Shown here: in pieces, positions 11,013-23,768 of the stretch
Layout of the letters: each line of letters begins with the position of its first letter
How positions within the stretch are numbered: position 1 is the first letter of the stretch
The notes under the pieces: generated by a model
What the model was told of the DNA's origin: nothing
Seen by the model: the letters and a program-made list of their open reading frames with translations, nothing else
Databases searched by the model: none
Assembly (NCBI RefSeq): GCF_023856365.1
Contig: NC_064550.1
Span: 18,725,629 to 18,789,628, forward strand
Reading direction: 5' to 3'
Length of the DNA: 64,000 nt
Source: Brienomyrus brachyistius
Lineage: Eukaryota; Chordata; Actinopteri; Osteoglossiformes; Mormyridae
Position numbers and translations under genes: made by a program

Positions 11013-11659
11013 GACGAGGGTGTGCTTAGGTTTAACAAAGCAAGGTACTGAACGTCAATAGTCCAAGAAGGCAGCCCCCAATACAGACAGTCACCGGCAT
11101 ATAAACTGCTAATCGTCTCTGCCGGGCCATTGAAGTTGGACTCCATGGCATCCGGCTGTGTGCTCGCCTGTCTCTCAGAGGTGCTCACATTCTTTTTTTT
11201 TTTTTTTTTAAAAATGTATATCTGAAGCCATTACAGAGGCTAGGAATGTCACCTGACAACGGAAGCAGAGTGGGCTCAGCTGAACGGCAAACGCAGCAGA
11301 TGGCCGAACATATAGGCAGCTAAATTATTCAGGGGGACCAGGAGTCCATGGTGCGCTAGTGGGGGGGGCTGCGTCTCGCACCCGGAGCCTGGAGAGAGGC
11401 GAAAGGAGGTCTGGCACACGTTCGCTCGGTGCCTGGCTCCCGTCTCTCAGAGGGCAGGAGTGGCCTGGTCCTACTCAGAGCCACACATTTGTATCACATC
11501 CATAGGCATCGTCGTCGGACCGGATGGTGTCACACCTATGAATATATGGGTTCATGACCGCAGTTGGTGGCACCAGCATTCTGGGTCATGGTAGGAGTTT
11601 AGTGACTCCTTATCAGTAACCCAACCGAGACTTTTATTGCATACAAAACAGAGCTGGCA

Positions 11660-11822
11660 CTGTTCCGGGATGCATTCATCAATTCCAATCCAAATCAGGA
11701 AATGGAACTGGAGTTGGGATCGAAAAAGAAAATGAAGAATTCAGATTTCAGGGAGATTTAAATTCCAACTCCAGTTCTATTTCCTGCTTTTTATAGGGAT
11801 TAATGAATGCATTCCAGGACGG
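11660..11822. repeat. 160-bp foldback (long imperfect hairpin)
   Basis: The left arm (11664-11719, with GATGCATTCATCAATTCC and AGGAAATGGAACTGGAGTTG) is the imperfect reverse complement of the right arm (11764-11820, with CAACTCCAGTTCTATTTCCT and TTAATGAATGCATTCC). The spacer is about 45 bp. It has no coding capacity. It may be a MITE or a source of a long hairpin RNA. Confidence 0.75.
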
Positions 11823-12299
11823 CCCCGAACCCTGGTACAGAGTTTGGTGAGGGTCCCAGTGTAACGCTAATGCTATGGAGACATCAAGCTAGCTTTTTGA
11901 AAAAGCCATTACCATTGCCAACGGATGAAGATATCTGTAGCTGTCTCCTAGCAGCAGCAAGGCTTGCCTGCTGGCCCTAGAAGGGGCCTGTCTGAGCACA
12001 TTTGCAGATCAAGGGGCTGGTGTTTCTGTGCAGGAGCACCTCCTGCCGAAGGCAGGCGTTCGTCAGGCCGGCCAGCCGTGGCGAACGCTCCACCACGCCG
12101 ATTTGCTCTCCCTGTCACATACACACGCAGACACACTCAGGTACACGTGCAATCAATCTGTCACACACGCACACACTTATTGGTCTGTCTGCTTCGAGCT
12201 TTGGGGAAGTGGAGCAGAGAGGATGTTCCGTGCCTACACAGAGCGAGGACTGTCTGGTGCCATGGCAACCGGTGCAGATAACCCCACCCTCGCTCCATC
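11823..12299. other. Unique sequence, no gene seen
   Basis: Moderately CpG-containing at 11990-12110 and CA-rich near 12120-12175. No element is recognised. Confidence 0.4.
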
Positions 12300-12776
12300 A
12301 GGCTGAAAGACAGTTGGGAACAGGGAACCGACAGGGGCGCGCTGGGGAAAAAGGGGGGGGGGGGGATTGATAGTCGCGAGGATTTAGAACGAGAGGCAGA
12401 TAAAAGATTCAGGAAGGGCAGCGAGATAGAGGTAAAAAAAAAAAGAGAGGGAGAGAAAAAGGCAGCGAGTGCAAAGAATAAAGGAGAGCAGGGCAAATAA
12501 GCAGAGGAATAAGGAGAGCGAAGACAAGGGGGGGTAGGGGCCCCTTCTAGGACAGCTGCCAGATAGGAAGAGGGGGACAAGAGGGAAGGGAGAGAGGGAA
12601 AGGAAACAGAGTGTCGCAAGATGGGACAGGAAGAGGGAGAAAAGCAAAAGGATCTTCCCAGGGTGAAAGAATACAAGGGGCGGAAAGAGCGAGGGAGGAG
12701 GGAGAGGGAGGGAGATTAGATGGAGCAAGTGGGGCAGGAGGGCATTTAAGGACACGGCAAAAAAAAAAAAAAAAAG
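12300..12776 (+). repeat. Polypurine tract of about 450 bp
   Basis: The + strand is overwhelmingly A and G, made of GAGA, GGGA and AAAG words, with a 13-G run near 12352-12364, an A run at 12435-12445 and a 17-A run near 12760-12776. It is broken by only short pyrimidine words. The minus strand therefore shows long Ser/Leu/Pro-rich frames that are not genes. Confidence 0.85.
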
Positions 12777-13688
12777 GTCTCTTGCACAGCCAATCTTTTA
12801 TAGGCTCTGAAGCTGCACGGCTAATAGCGAGTAGCTGAGGCAGATCTGCCGGTGCGCAGTACAGACCCAGGCGGGGATGGGCCCAGGGACCCCGCTGTCT
12901 GACTGTCAGTGAGTCGGCGAGCCAGGCAGCCTTTTTGCTGCCAGGGCTGTGCTCTTAAACTGAAGCATATGGGCAGTGGGGGTAGGATGGATATTGATTT
13001 AGAAAGTCCCCCCCTACCTCCTCCCAGGCCGGCCACCGCTGTGCTGCATCAGCAGGGCTAGGCTCGGCCCTCCGGGACCTGGGACGTGTGACTGTTCTCT
13101 ACCTCTCAGACAGCTGCTTTTAACAGCGAGCCTTCACAGGGTAGCTACACCGACGGGGATGTTGGGATAGCGGACTGGCGTCCTGGGCAGACAGAGAGTC
13201 ACTGGGGGCTGACAGATGGGGACTCTCTGCCGGGTCTTATGGTTGGACAGGCAGGTGATTCGGGTGGACAGACATACACACACTCTCGCTGTGTCCCCTT
13301 GGCTAGAGCCTATTGCCGGACTTCCCCGAATTAGTGCCGTTCCGGAATCCGCACCCAAAATACGTGGCTTTAGAACGTTCCAGAAAAAAAATAAATTGTC
13401 ACGGCGATAATGCACAGCAGCAGCTCCGCTCTGCAAAGAGGGAATAACTCACACCAGGGGTTTGGCTGAGAAACGTACTATTGATGTGAACGTTCCAGAA
13501 AAAGAAAACAGTATTGGCAAAGCAATTATATCGAGTCTACAAAACAGGGTTATGATAAAATACTTCATTTATTTTCCGTTCTTGCAGATACAGGAACGGA
13601 AGTACATTGTACATTGCAGTCCTCTGTTCTTTTGCGTATCCTATCACAGATGCACACGTGAAAGCAAGTTTTTCAGTCAGCATGCAAC
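12777..13688. other. Unique sequence, no gene seen
   Basis: No recognised exon, RNA gene or mobile element. Confidence 0.4.
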
Positions 13689-13770
13689 ACTCCTGGAGCA
13701 GTTTGGGTTAAAGGCCTTGCTCAGAGGTCACAGGACTGGAGCCCACGACCTTCTAGATGCTGAGCTTTAC
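13689..13770 (-). mobile_element. Reversed SINE fragment
   Basis: CTCCTGGAGCAGTTTGGGTT, AAAGGCCTTGCTCAGAGG and GAGCCCACGACCTTCTAGAT are the reverse complement of the fish SINE core (forward form 'CCTTGAGCAAGGCC...'). Confidence 0.6.
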
Positions 13771-15181
13771 TGAGTCCTGACCTGCCGAGCTGCATGACCA
13801 CCTCATAGCCTTTGTGGGTCCCAACCTAGCCCTACTGCAGGATTTAAGTCGAACAGCATTATAATCCTTAATCCTCAAATGTTGTCCTGGGAGGTTTAAT
13901 CTTAGATTGTTAATATTTTGTCATTTCAAATATTTGTCATTAATATTTTGTCATTTGTTATTATTAGATTGTGCTATATTTGTATAACAGGGCTTGATAT
14001 GTACAAACTGACCACCACATTTTTTTTTTTAAATCATTCAAAATCATTTAAGCTTAAATATGAATAACAATGAAACAGATTGTGATCCGGAAGTTAACTT
14101 CAGTAATTCGCATTTAATTGAAATTAAATAATTTTATATTTTGTCAGATACACACACACACATTTTACGATTCTGTGCCGATTGGCATCTATTCCGTTTT
14201 CATAATAATGAAATGATTGTGCTTCGGGGTCCGTGAATCTCACCTATACTGTATTGTTTCTTAGGTTCAAGGGTTCATGTTGAAACTGAGAATTTTGAAT
14301 TGATAATCAGTCAATAAAGAACTCTGTCTTATATTGAATATCACAATATAGAATTTAAACAGTAAACATTTATCTCAAATGCAACAGAATGCAGGCAGCA
14401 TGAGGAATACCTGTAAATGGTGCTGTCACTGTGCTGATATAGTAAACAGACTGATTTGCCAAAAATCCATCTTTATAAATTTCCAGTTTTAATTAGATCT
14501 TGGAGACACCAGATAAATTCTTCATATTTTTGAAAAATGTTGCATGTAGTATCTTATATAACAATTTCACTTCAATTAAGTCTCATACATAAATATTTAA
14601 TAAAACTGTAAGCATTTATAAATCATTTTGAAATATAATTAAAGCTGTTAAACTTTAAAAGAAAAGTTTGTACCGAAAGTTTGTCATTCAGTTTTAAAAT
14701 GTTATTTCTTAAGTATGAAAATCCTCTTGTTTAATTCCCTGTATGTAAACAACTTAATAAGTTATTGAAATGAATAAGGCCAGTGTTTCAGTCCGAGCTC
14801 ATGTGTTATTTAATTGATTTTTTTTTACTAGTTTTTAATGTTTGTGTGGCAGGATAGTGCATAGCTCACACTGGACCTCGCCGTGTTAAATCGCCGACCG
14901 GGCCATGTGGATGTGAATGGTCCAAATTAGAGGCAAATGGCTCGATGTAAACAGATCATTTCATTTGCGAGGCCCCTGTGCTCACAGGTAAGCCGGTGAG
15001 ATGTGAGATGTGCTTAAAAAGCACCTGGGAGCCGGCAAGTAATAGTGGGTCTCGCTGCAGCACCATTGTTGATAATGCAAGCTTATAATTAAAGCCATTT
15101 ATTGTGGAAAAAAAGACGTTTAAAAATTAAATAGTATTGAAACCACTCTAATAAAAGCAACTACGAGCTTATATGCAGGGA
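13771..15181. other. AT-rich unique sequence, no gene seen
   Basis: 13900-14840 is very AT-rich. 14990-15110 has TGTAAACA-like, CCATTGTT and TTATAATTAAAG words that could be regulatory, but nothing can be assigned. Confidence 0.4.
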
Positions 15182-15250
15182 CCCCCCCCCCCCCCCCCAG
15201 CCCTGCCCCCCCCCCCCCCAGCCCTGCCCCCCCGCCCCCCGCCCCCGCCC
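15182..15250 (+). repeat. Tandem C-tracts (17 C, 14 C and shorter)
   Basis: Successive C runs separated by AGCCCTG, then G-interrupted C runs. It looks like a unit of AGCCCTG plus a C tract that expanded. Confidence 0.9.
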
Positions 15251-15564
15251 CATTCTTTTGACTCGCTGCCCAGACCAGAACAGCTCATTTCCAGAAACAT
15301 GCAGTGATGAGGTCCATCTCAAACAAGAGAATTCCTGCGGGGGGCAGCTTTTTCGGGCACCACAGGGCAAGTGTGGAATGCAAGGAATTTGTTATCCCTG
15401 CTTTATAATAATAATGAGAGTAAAGATAATGATAATAATCATGCTGGCAGTTTCCATGGGATCTGCATTGCTCTGGTGACCCAAAACCCAGCCTGTTGTT
15501 GTAAGATTTTAATACATATATGTATATATATATGTGTGTGTGTGTCTGTGTCTGTGTGATAAAA

Positions 15565-15782
15565 ACCTATTATTTTGACGTTGTGGGGAGCATTTTTCAG
15601 GTCCCCTCAAAGATCTGTGAATGCAATCAAAAAACTAAAAGTGCCAAAACTCTTGTATTTAGTTTGGTTACTTATGGTTAAGGTTAGGGCTGGGGGGGGG
15701 GGGTTCAGGTCATCATGCTGGGGTTAGAGTTTTCCCCATAGAAATTACTGGTGTCCCCACAAAGATATAATTACAAACCTGT
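15565..15782. mobile_element. MITE-like element with TTGTGGGGA ends
   Basis: The left end TATTATTTTGACGTTGTGGG and the right end GTCCCCACAAAGATATAATT are imperfect inverted repeats. The body carries GGTTAAGGTTAGGGCTGGGG and a 10-G run, as in a common fish repeat. It is followed by a TG array (15785-15817). Confidence 0.6.
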
Positions 15783-17392
15783 TTGTGCGTGCGTGTGTGT
15801 GTGTGAGCGTGTGTGTATTCATGGACAGCCTGCTTCTAATGGCCGCCACAGTTCGAAATCTAACTGTCCAGTGGGCTCTATGCAGACGCAGTTTTATGTG
15901 TTCAACACTCAGAAGGACAATTCCTGACTCGGCGTGTGGTCAGAGAATGTTAACATGCTTTTCACCGTGTTCCTTCTAGCTGCTCTTTAAATTTATAGTT
16001 GGTACTTGCACACGTTGTGCTTTTCACAAATGCTGATTTTTCTGCCTTTAATCTGTGCCGATTTGCACTGTTGGTGTTAGTTAAATCATTTCGGTTTGTT
16101 TTTCGGTTTCTTCATTTACATTGCATGTTGTGCTTGAATGTCTGCACTAATACCGCCAAGGCGCGTGTGAGCTACTGAGTTCTGATTCTCCGTGACTGAC
16201 TGAGACGGCATTTCTGGAAACTATTGCATCTTCGTCGATGGCGGTGGTTCTTCGTTTATGTATTTGGGGGGTGCTAGTGCTGTACTTCCTCCTGATTGCC
16301 TCAGATGTGGTACGTCGTCTCAGCTCTGAGGGAGGCACTCTTATTTTAATGAGAACTCTCTGCCCCGTCCAGACTCGGCTATCTGTTAGGCATATACCTG
16401 CAGTGTGCTGGCCAGTTCATTACTGGTCTGTTTATTTAGGTTTTAGCACATAGGAAAATTTCTACACTGTCCTACTTTCTCCAATCTCATTCTTTTTATT
16501 TATTTGTCGTATCCAAGCAGCTGAGATTGTGTTTTATCAACACATGAATTTGGTGCTTATAAAAATGTCTGTATAGGAAAATATGAAGGATTGGGCTTCC
16601 TTTTAGAGTATGAGTATGTCACTTTTGAGTCTACCTTTTATTTGATTAAACCACACATCTTAAGAAAGCTCACCTGTCTGACAGGAAGCCATTATGCCAC
16701 GGAAAAAGAGCATCACAGCAGAGAACTGAAAACTGGTTTATTTCTTGTTGGTAAAGTATTTATAGCTTTGGGGGGAGGTCTGTTAATTTATTTAGAGTCA
16801 GATGCAATTAACACATCTAATCAAATGCACTTCTGGCCTTAATGAATGGAGGTTTTTCGTATTTCATATGACAAAGTTAACTCAGCGGAACAAATTGCAC
16901 TTAACTGAAGATGCGCAATTGAATGCGTGTGAAATGCCAATGTAGGGATGGATTTTACGTTTTATTCACCTCAAAGTTTGCGATGGTCTGTCTGAACATG
17001 TCGGACAGTATGCAGTTCGCTGTAGAGGGCACTGCGACATTCAAGCAGTAAGTTAGTGTTTAGTCTTATAAAAATCAGTTTGACCTGCTCAATCTAGCAA
17101 TTAATGTGTTTACTTTTTTCTTTTTTTTTTTTTTAGATGTTTACAGAAAATGTGAAAGGAAGCAAAATACTGGAAGGATTAACAGGAAGTTGAGGTAGGT
17201 AGTGCACCGTAAAGAACTGTCCGTTTCTTCATAAACTCAGATGTGAACTGGCTTGGATTCGGAAGACTTGCCTTTTTGAGTGTCAGTCCTAAATGGATGG
17301 GATGCCACCCCTGGCCCACGCCGAGCCCTGATTTCCGAGTCTGAGGTACCCACCGGCCCCCCACCTGGAGCGTGCAGTGGGACTTAGCCCTG
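15783..17392. other. Unique sequence, no gene seen
   Basis: TG-rich at 15785-15817, and T runs at 17113-17134. No exon or element is recognised. Confidence 0.4.
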
Positions 17393-17416
17393 CCCCCCCC
17401 CCCCCCCCCCCCCCCC
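17393..17416 (+). repeat. 24-C homopolymer
   Basis: The longest C run in the window. Confidence 0.95.
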
Positions 17417-19150
17417 GAAACATTACCAAGCTAAATTTTAAAGCATGGCTACCAGACAACAAAGGCAGCATTTATTTTTTTGTTCCTGTTTTATTTTTAT
17501 AAGGCCCACAGAAATTAAATTCTGTGACTCATTCGAGGGCCAGCTGACGGGTAGATTCCTGAGTGGCAATGAAGCGGCAGCTGATGGGGGCCTGAGGTTG
17601 AGGTGGGCGGGGGGGGGGGGGGGGCTTGGCAGGGGTCGTCTTTGAAGCTGCTCTACTCTCGTTCATTTGCTGGACTCAAGTGTTAAAAATGTAAGCGGGC
17701 CAGGCGGAAATGTGCGAATAATTTCAAGTGCGAGCCAACACAGGAAATACCACACAGTTATCCCATTACATGCCCTAACCCCCCCCCCCCACACACACAC
17801 ACACACCACCACCACCACTACCACCTTCACCCCCCCAGAAGGGAAAGCTGCCTGCATCGGGGAGGTCTTTGTGCGTGAAATTAGGGCGATGATACAGCCT
17901 GTCACGGCGCCTTGCAAAAGGGATGAAATTTCTGAATGAACATTCACCCACACGTGATGAAAGGCCACAGCAGCAGTGGGACGTCGTTCCTGCATCGCCT
18001 GCTTTGCAGACGGCTGCGTGGCTGCCAGGGAGAGTGACACCTAGTCCTGATGTTGGCCCCGGTTGGGGGGAGAGACCGCCATCACCGTGACAACGAGCCA
18101 CCGGCTCGCCATCTTATGTCAGGCGGCACGTAGGCGCCCGCTCTTCGCACGCGTGCAGCGTCATGCATTCACACGCAGTCATGCGAAGTCACGAACACTC
18201 TGCATTGTATGCGCGTGTTGCGGTTTTCCCGGGCGAAAAGGCAGACAGTGGCCACGTTCACTTTCTCCGCAGCAGATTAAGGTTCCTGCATCGGCATTGC
18301 AGAGACTCCTGTGACATCACTGTGGGCTGCGGGGGGGGGGCTTTGGAGTGGAAGTGTCTGGGGGGGGGGGCGGGGCAAATGGTGGGTAGTGCAGGGGGGC
18401 GCTGGTGCATCATTCCGGATGGGAATTGTCTTCTACTCGTGGTGCGACACATGGGTGGCGGTGGGAGCGGTGCTGCAGCTGATCCTGGCGATGTGCCCAA
18501 ACCCGCCCTGGTCTCTGCCCAAACCAGACAGAGAGCTCACTCATGCAACAGCGCCACCTGTCAGGTGCCCGGTCACTCAGCACTGGGTATCGATTAGGGC
18601 GACTGAGCCCTACCTCGGCAGCTGTTCGTTTGGGAGGGTGCCTGCCAATGGCAGCGCAGCAGCCAGACAGCGCTAGAGTGGTTCGAGACAGGCTGGCGGC
18701 CAATCAGAGGCGTCCGCATCATAGAAAATTGCTTAGGGGTGGCGGTAATCGTGTGTGGGGGAGGAGGGGGTGGTGGTGAAAAATCACGCCGGCCGAGTGA
18801 GAAGGAAACGGGGTGGGGGGAGAGGATCCAGCAGAAAGCCAGGGCTCTCTCTCTCAGAGTGTGGGGGGGGAGAGATAAGGATAGGGATGCTTGCTCCCAG
18901 GAGAGTAAAGGCATTATAAAACTGCAGCTCAGGGAAGCAGTAATTGATTTCCCTGCAATGTCCATCTCTCGCGCGTCTCCAAATCCACTTAATTTGCGAG
19001 GCTCATTAAGGACTTGTGCACGGACGCACACTCACGTCGCCCAAATCGAGCACGAACCGCACTTGTAGCACTCTCTTACCAAATCAATGTAATTAAAACT
19101 TTCATAACTTCACCCTTATCTATTACTCAGCGTCTGCAGGCTGTCAGTAG
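17417..19150. other. GC-variable sequence with G and C runs, no gene seen
   Basis: Includes a 16-G run (17609-17624), C run plus CA/CCA repeats (17780-17835), and G runs near 18330 and 18361. 18060-18720 is CpG-containing and has GGCCAATCAGAGG at 18697, a CCAAT-box form. 18900-19110 looks like a homeodomain-type non-coding block (TAATTGATTT, CTTAATTTGC, CTCATTAAGG, GTAATTAAAA). Confidence 0.4.
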
Positions 19151-19246
19151 TAATAGTCTCACACTGGAAGTAATAGTCTCGCACTGGAAGTAATAGTCTC
19201 GCACTGGAAGTAATAGTCTCACACTGGAAGTAATAGTCTCTCACTG
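19151..19246 (+). repeat. 20-bp minisatellite, 4.8 copies
   Basis: Unit TAATAGTCTCRCACTGGAAG, starting at 19151, 19171, 19191, 19211 and 19231. Copies are nearly identical. Confidence 0.96.
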
Positions 19247-19630
19247 CATATAAGGCTACAGTGCAGACATCTAACGATGAGCGCCGGTGCCAGATACTTG
19301 CCCCACAAAGACAGCCATTGCAGTGCGGTCCTCTGGTGACCTTCAGAGTTTATGTGAAACTGAGCCGCGTTCCTGCTGCTCCTCCTTCAGAGACAAGGAT
19401 GCACTCATCATACAAGCCCACTCTGAGACACCAAAAGCATCCTCAGACATCCTCACAGAGCTACACTCATAACCGTATGACTTGAACAGTTAAACAGAGT
19501 CTGAGGACCACCATGTTCTTGTAGCCCCTATGTGCCAGTCCTGGATCGGCATAAATCACGTTAAACTGAATCACTCTGTCATGAATAAGGACATCATAAC
19601 ACCATTTGATCGATGCTACAGGTACACCTA
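19247..19630. other. Unique sequence, no gene seen
   Basis: Nothing recognised between the minisatellite and the MITE. Confidence 0.4.
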
Positions 19631-19888
19631 AGTAACACTTTACTTAAAGCACTCATGTACAGTATAATGCACTATAAGCCATTATAATGTATTATGAAGG
19701 TATTTGTAGTGCATTATAGATGAGAGCGTCATAGAGCATTCATAATGCATACTAAACAGGGCTATTGTATGTTATGCCTTTTTATAAATAGTCATAGCAG
19801 TGTCTATAATACTTTATGAATGCATTATAATGCATTATGAAGGTATCTAATATGCATTATACTTGAGAGCTTTAAGTAAAATGTTACT
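19631..19888. mobile_element. MITE with 20-bp inverted ends
   Basis: The left end AGTAACACTTTACTTAAAGC and the right end GCTTTAAGTAAAATGTTACT match 19/20 as inverted repeats. The 258-bp body is AT-rich with internal repeats of TGCATTATAATG-like words. Termini are related to those at 9441-9813, but the bodies differ. Confidence 0.82.
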
Positions 19889-22329
19889 GTTAACTATTTT
19901 GGTTAGGAGCAGGATAGCAGAAAGTAGAATGGTACAGTAAAACTATCCCTCTAACAATTACAGGAGGGGCAGGTGACCCACCAACAGGGTACCTGGAGTT
20001 CTTCAGACATTCAGATGTAGATATTACTGCTCCATCAGCTGATCAGTCTGACATCACTGACTTCATACTGAACACTGTGGGCATGGCTGTCCCATCATGG
20101 AGATTGAGAACAAGCACTGAAAGCCTAAGCCACCATGTTCAGTCAAAAACATCTACTAGGATCATGGCTGTCGATGGAATTATTTTCAAAATATTCTAGA
20201 CTTTGGATGTTAAGCCACTTATCGTGGCAGTTGCGGCATAGCCCAGTACATATGGATCTGTGAAACGGCCAGTCCTTCTATATTCACGATTTGAAAATTG
20301 TAATTTTTTACAATTTATTGTATTCATAAGTATTTACTTGTGAATTACACAGTTTCGGAAATCTGCTTGCTATTGCTGATGGTAGAGCTATTGTTTACAA
20401 GGGAAAATATGCAAGTCTATCTTTAATCCTTCGTAATGCAGCTGAAAATGAGCCCTTGTTTTGTTGGGTCTTTGGACGAATTTCCACCCAAAAATTAAAA
20501 CTTCTTCATTGACAAAATGAATAGCATGAAGCTAGGTGATAGTTCGGTATGGTTTTGGTATGCAACAAGTGTGCTGTCAGTCTACTGTAGCGAAGCAGGG
20601 GGGCGGGCTCCCCGCCAAAGCTCGCGGCTCATTGGTCATTTGAGAATTGGAGCACATCACAAGGATGTCCTAGAAATCCCCTTTTTAAAGGTTTCCATGC
20701 AAGTTGTAATTTCTGTTGGCTGACCTGGAAGTTCCACATAGGAAGATAGCAGTAAACTCCAGTGTAGATCTGGTCTGCGTTTCTGGACATGAGCCTGCTG
20801 CAGTGCTCAGGTGAAAAACAGAAAACAGACGACAGTCCACACAGTGACCTATAGGCGGTTACAGTACATGCATCTTTCTGTTGTGATACAACCTTTTTTT
20901 TTTTTTTAGTCCAGCACTCTCCTGTCTATCGATATGTTACTAAACCCAGTGGTATATTCTTAAAAAGTAGGTTTTCTATTTTTTGATCCTCATTTTTCTT
21001 GTTATTGAAAAAAATATATATATTTAAAAGACAAAATTACTCGTGAAAATTAAACGAGTTCTCGGTTCGAGCTTCAGCTACAGAGAAAGCAGCCAATGGC
21101 ATGTGAAGGTTTTGGATTTCATCGGAATTCCCCTCCAACATGCCTCAACTATCAAAGATCTTGCAGAAATATGACCTGTGTCAGCCATGACCAGCTACTC
21201 CTTTGCTTACTGCACTCAGACATGCCTCCACTAATCCCGGTTTCGCGGGACCCACGTGAAGAGGAAGAATCGCTTTAGTGCTCTGTTGGAAGTGAGAGAG
21301 ATGTTGGTGGCTGATGAACTTTGGGTGGGTTCACATGGGGGGGGGGGGCTTGCCAGAACCAATGCAGAGCTGACCCTGTTCTGCAACAAGTGGCCACGTT
21401 TGGGCCGTGACCTCCCACCTGGAGACAATGGCTGTCTTTGTGCGGCAGGTATCTGGCGCTGTGGTTCGTCATTAGTTGTTAGATGCCTTCTGCAGGTGAA
21501 GCTGCTCATTGTAACCCCTTCCATTAAATATGTCTCAGCTCTCGGCCTCGCCCAGCTTGCTTTCACCCAACCCTGCTACCTCCGCCACAGGGCTTGCGCC
21601 TCGGATGCCCTACTGTCTGCCAGGCTGGCGTTTCCACTCTTGGTGACGATCCAGGCACACACATGCATAAGCATATGATCGCGTACATATGCACGAATTT
21701 ACACATCGGCACGCTCACCCACATATGCGTGCCGACAGGCTACGAAGCCGTCCTCCCGCCGACACGCACACACATGCCGTCCGCGCTTCGACATATGCGG
21801 CGAGCTATATGTTTTGGCTTCTTTTTTTGTTTGCTTGGAGAATAACGTGCCCACTGTGAAATCGAGTGTGGCATTTTACAGTCGGCCTGCTGTTTGAAAA
21901 CTAGAGTTAGATAAACAATGACACGTAAATGTAAAAAAAAAAAAAAAGGAATGAGAGAGAGACAAATTCAGAGAAATGTTTATGCTTGTAGGGTTGCAGC
22001 ATATTCACGATCTTCTCTTTCTCGCTGCCTCTGAGTCGCAGAAAATAAAGGCGGCTGGAGGTCGTCCAAACGCTGAATATTTAGAGGCTCTGTTATATAC
22101 AGCAGGTTGGTGTATTAGCACTCCAGCTCTTCGTGGAGCTGCACTGACTACATTATGGAGGCTGGTTTCTCAGCCCTGTTTAATCTCTCTGGTGCTGATA
22201 GCACTCGATCTCGAAGCCCACCTGATTCGGCCAAAAGGCCAGAAACAGAGCTCTGTGGTCTCCCCATCAAGCTTGTAAGAGCTGAAAGAAACTCCCTTGA
22301 ACTGAGGTCTCACGTCTATTCTTGCTCTT
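19889..22329. other. Unique sequence, no gene seen
   Basis: 20598-20650 has a GC-box-like GGGGGCGGGCTCC and an inverted CCAAT (ATTGG), too little to call a promoter. Homopolymers occur at 20893-20906 (T), 21338-21347 (G) and 21934-21947 (A). Confidence 0.4.
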
Positions 22330-22496
22330 TATTCAGCAGATACTTTCATCCAAAGCAGTGGATATCATTGAGAAAGTAGGGGCAGAAGGTCCCTGGGGTA
22401 AGTAAGGACTACAGGACTTGCTGAGGTGACCTCAGTCTGGTGACTCCGGGATTTGAACCCACACCCTTCTGATAACATAGTACCCTATCTCACCTA
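22330..22496 (-). mobile_element. Reversed tRNA-type SINE
   Basis: CAGATACTTTCATCCAAAGC (reversed tail), GGGGCAGAAGGTCCCTGGGG and GGGATTTGAACCCACACCCT (reversed B-box) occur in the order expected for a minus-strand fish SINE. Confidence 0.72.
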
Positions 22497-23505
22497 ATCC
22501 CCCAGATCCACAAAGATCCCCCCACTAATCTGTGCGCACTCACTGTGGTCATTTATTTTGTATGTGATTTTAAATTATTTTACCGTCTCCGCTACGTTCT
22601 TGAAAATTCATATCTCCGCTCTCGCCGTGTGCTTGATGGTGATGTATCCGAACGGCCTTGTGGCTGATGCGGATGCCACAGAGTATGGAAGCGGACATGT
22701 CAGAGTTAAGCATTTCTGAATGCAATGATAGCGGCAGCGGCAGAGCATGCCTGGGATGCATTGGGATGCAAAAAACCCAGGGGTGTCTCCTACCCTCCCA
22801 TCATTACACAAGGAGGCAAAGCATTAATCCAGGTTATGAGGAAGCCCTGTCGTTCGGTAATATCCGCCAAAACCACCAGGAAACCACCAGTGGCTCATAT
22901 GGTCCAGGAGAACATGGCTTGCTGTTCCAGATGTTTGGCCTTACAAGCATTTTAAGTCCTTTTTCCACTTGGTGGTTAGAGATTTCTTTTTTTAATTATT
23001 TTTTATTTAGGCTCGGGGGAGTGTTGGGGTGGGTTGCGGGTGGTGGGACTGAATCGGCTGCTGGTGAACAATCGGGTAATTAAATCTGCCTGCTTTCGAA
23101 GGGCGGTCTTCCCCCCTTTCTTTCTGTCCTTTCTGTTACCCCTTTCAGTTCCCGGGATCGTGTAGCAGCCCGGCCGGGTTTATCGGGGTCGAGCCATTGA
23201 GCGGGCCGCTGCGGGGGGGCAGCCACCTGGCTCCGAGCGCCGTCTCTGTGGACTGTGGGAATCTGCTGGCTTTTCAGGCTCACCTCCCGACCCGATAGTC
23301 CCCCCCCCTCACCGCCTGCCCTTACCGCCACTCACAGCATGCCAGCCAATCCCTGTGCCAACAGCTGCCTCTCTACCCTGCCCCTGGCTCTGTCACTTGC
23401 TGGAGTGACTCATAAGTGACCCCTTGTTTCATGGTCATATTGTGGAGCTTCTCAAAGGGGCTCTCAGAGAAACAAGCTGCCTGACACTGAAGGTAACCAC
23501 ATTTC
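22497..23505. other. Unique sequence, no gene seen
   Basis: No recognised feature apart from short C or T runs. Confidence 0.4.
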
Positions 23506-23612
23506 ATTTTCCATCCATCCATCCATACATCCATCCATCTTCTGTACCCACCTGTCCCAGAAGCTATGGTTACAAGCCAGGGAATAACCCAGGACAGGGT
23601 ACCAACACATCT
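23506..23612 (-). mobile_element. L2-type LINE 3' end, reversed
   Basis: (CATC)n is followed by TTCTGTACCCACCTGTCCCA and AGGGAATAACCCAGGACAGG, then TACCAACAC. This is the reverse complement of the L2 tail seen at 728-870. Confidence 0.72.
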
Positions 23613-23768
23613 TTTAATGTTATTTTAATTAATTAAAATTAAATGTTATTTCAATGGCTGCTGGAATCTTCAGTTGGGTGTTTGGAACAGAAATGGGTGG
23701 ATTTTCTGTTTCCTATACAGTTTCTTCAATTATAGTTTCTCCAGTTTTAGCTACACTAGGCATAGGTC

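Noticed and set aside
12161..12755. Minus-strand frames rich in Ser, Leu, Pro and Phe
   Set aside because: They are the pyrimidine complement of the polypurine tract.
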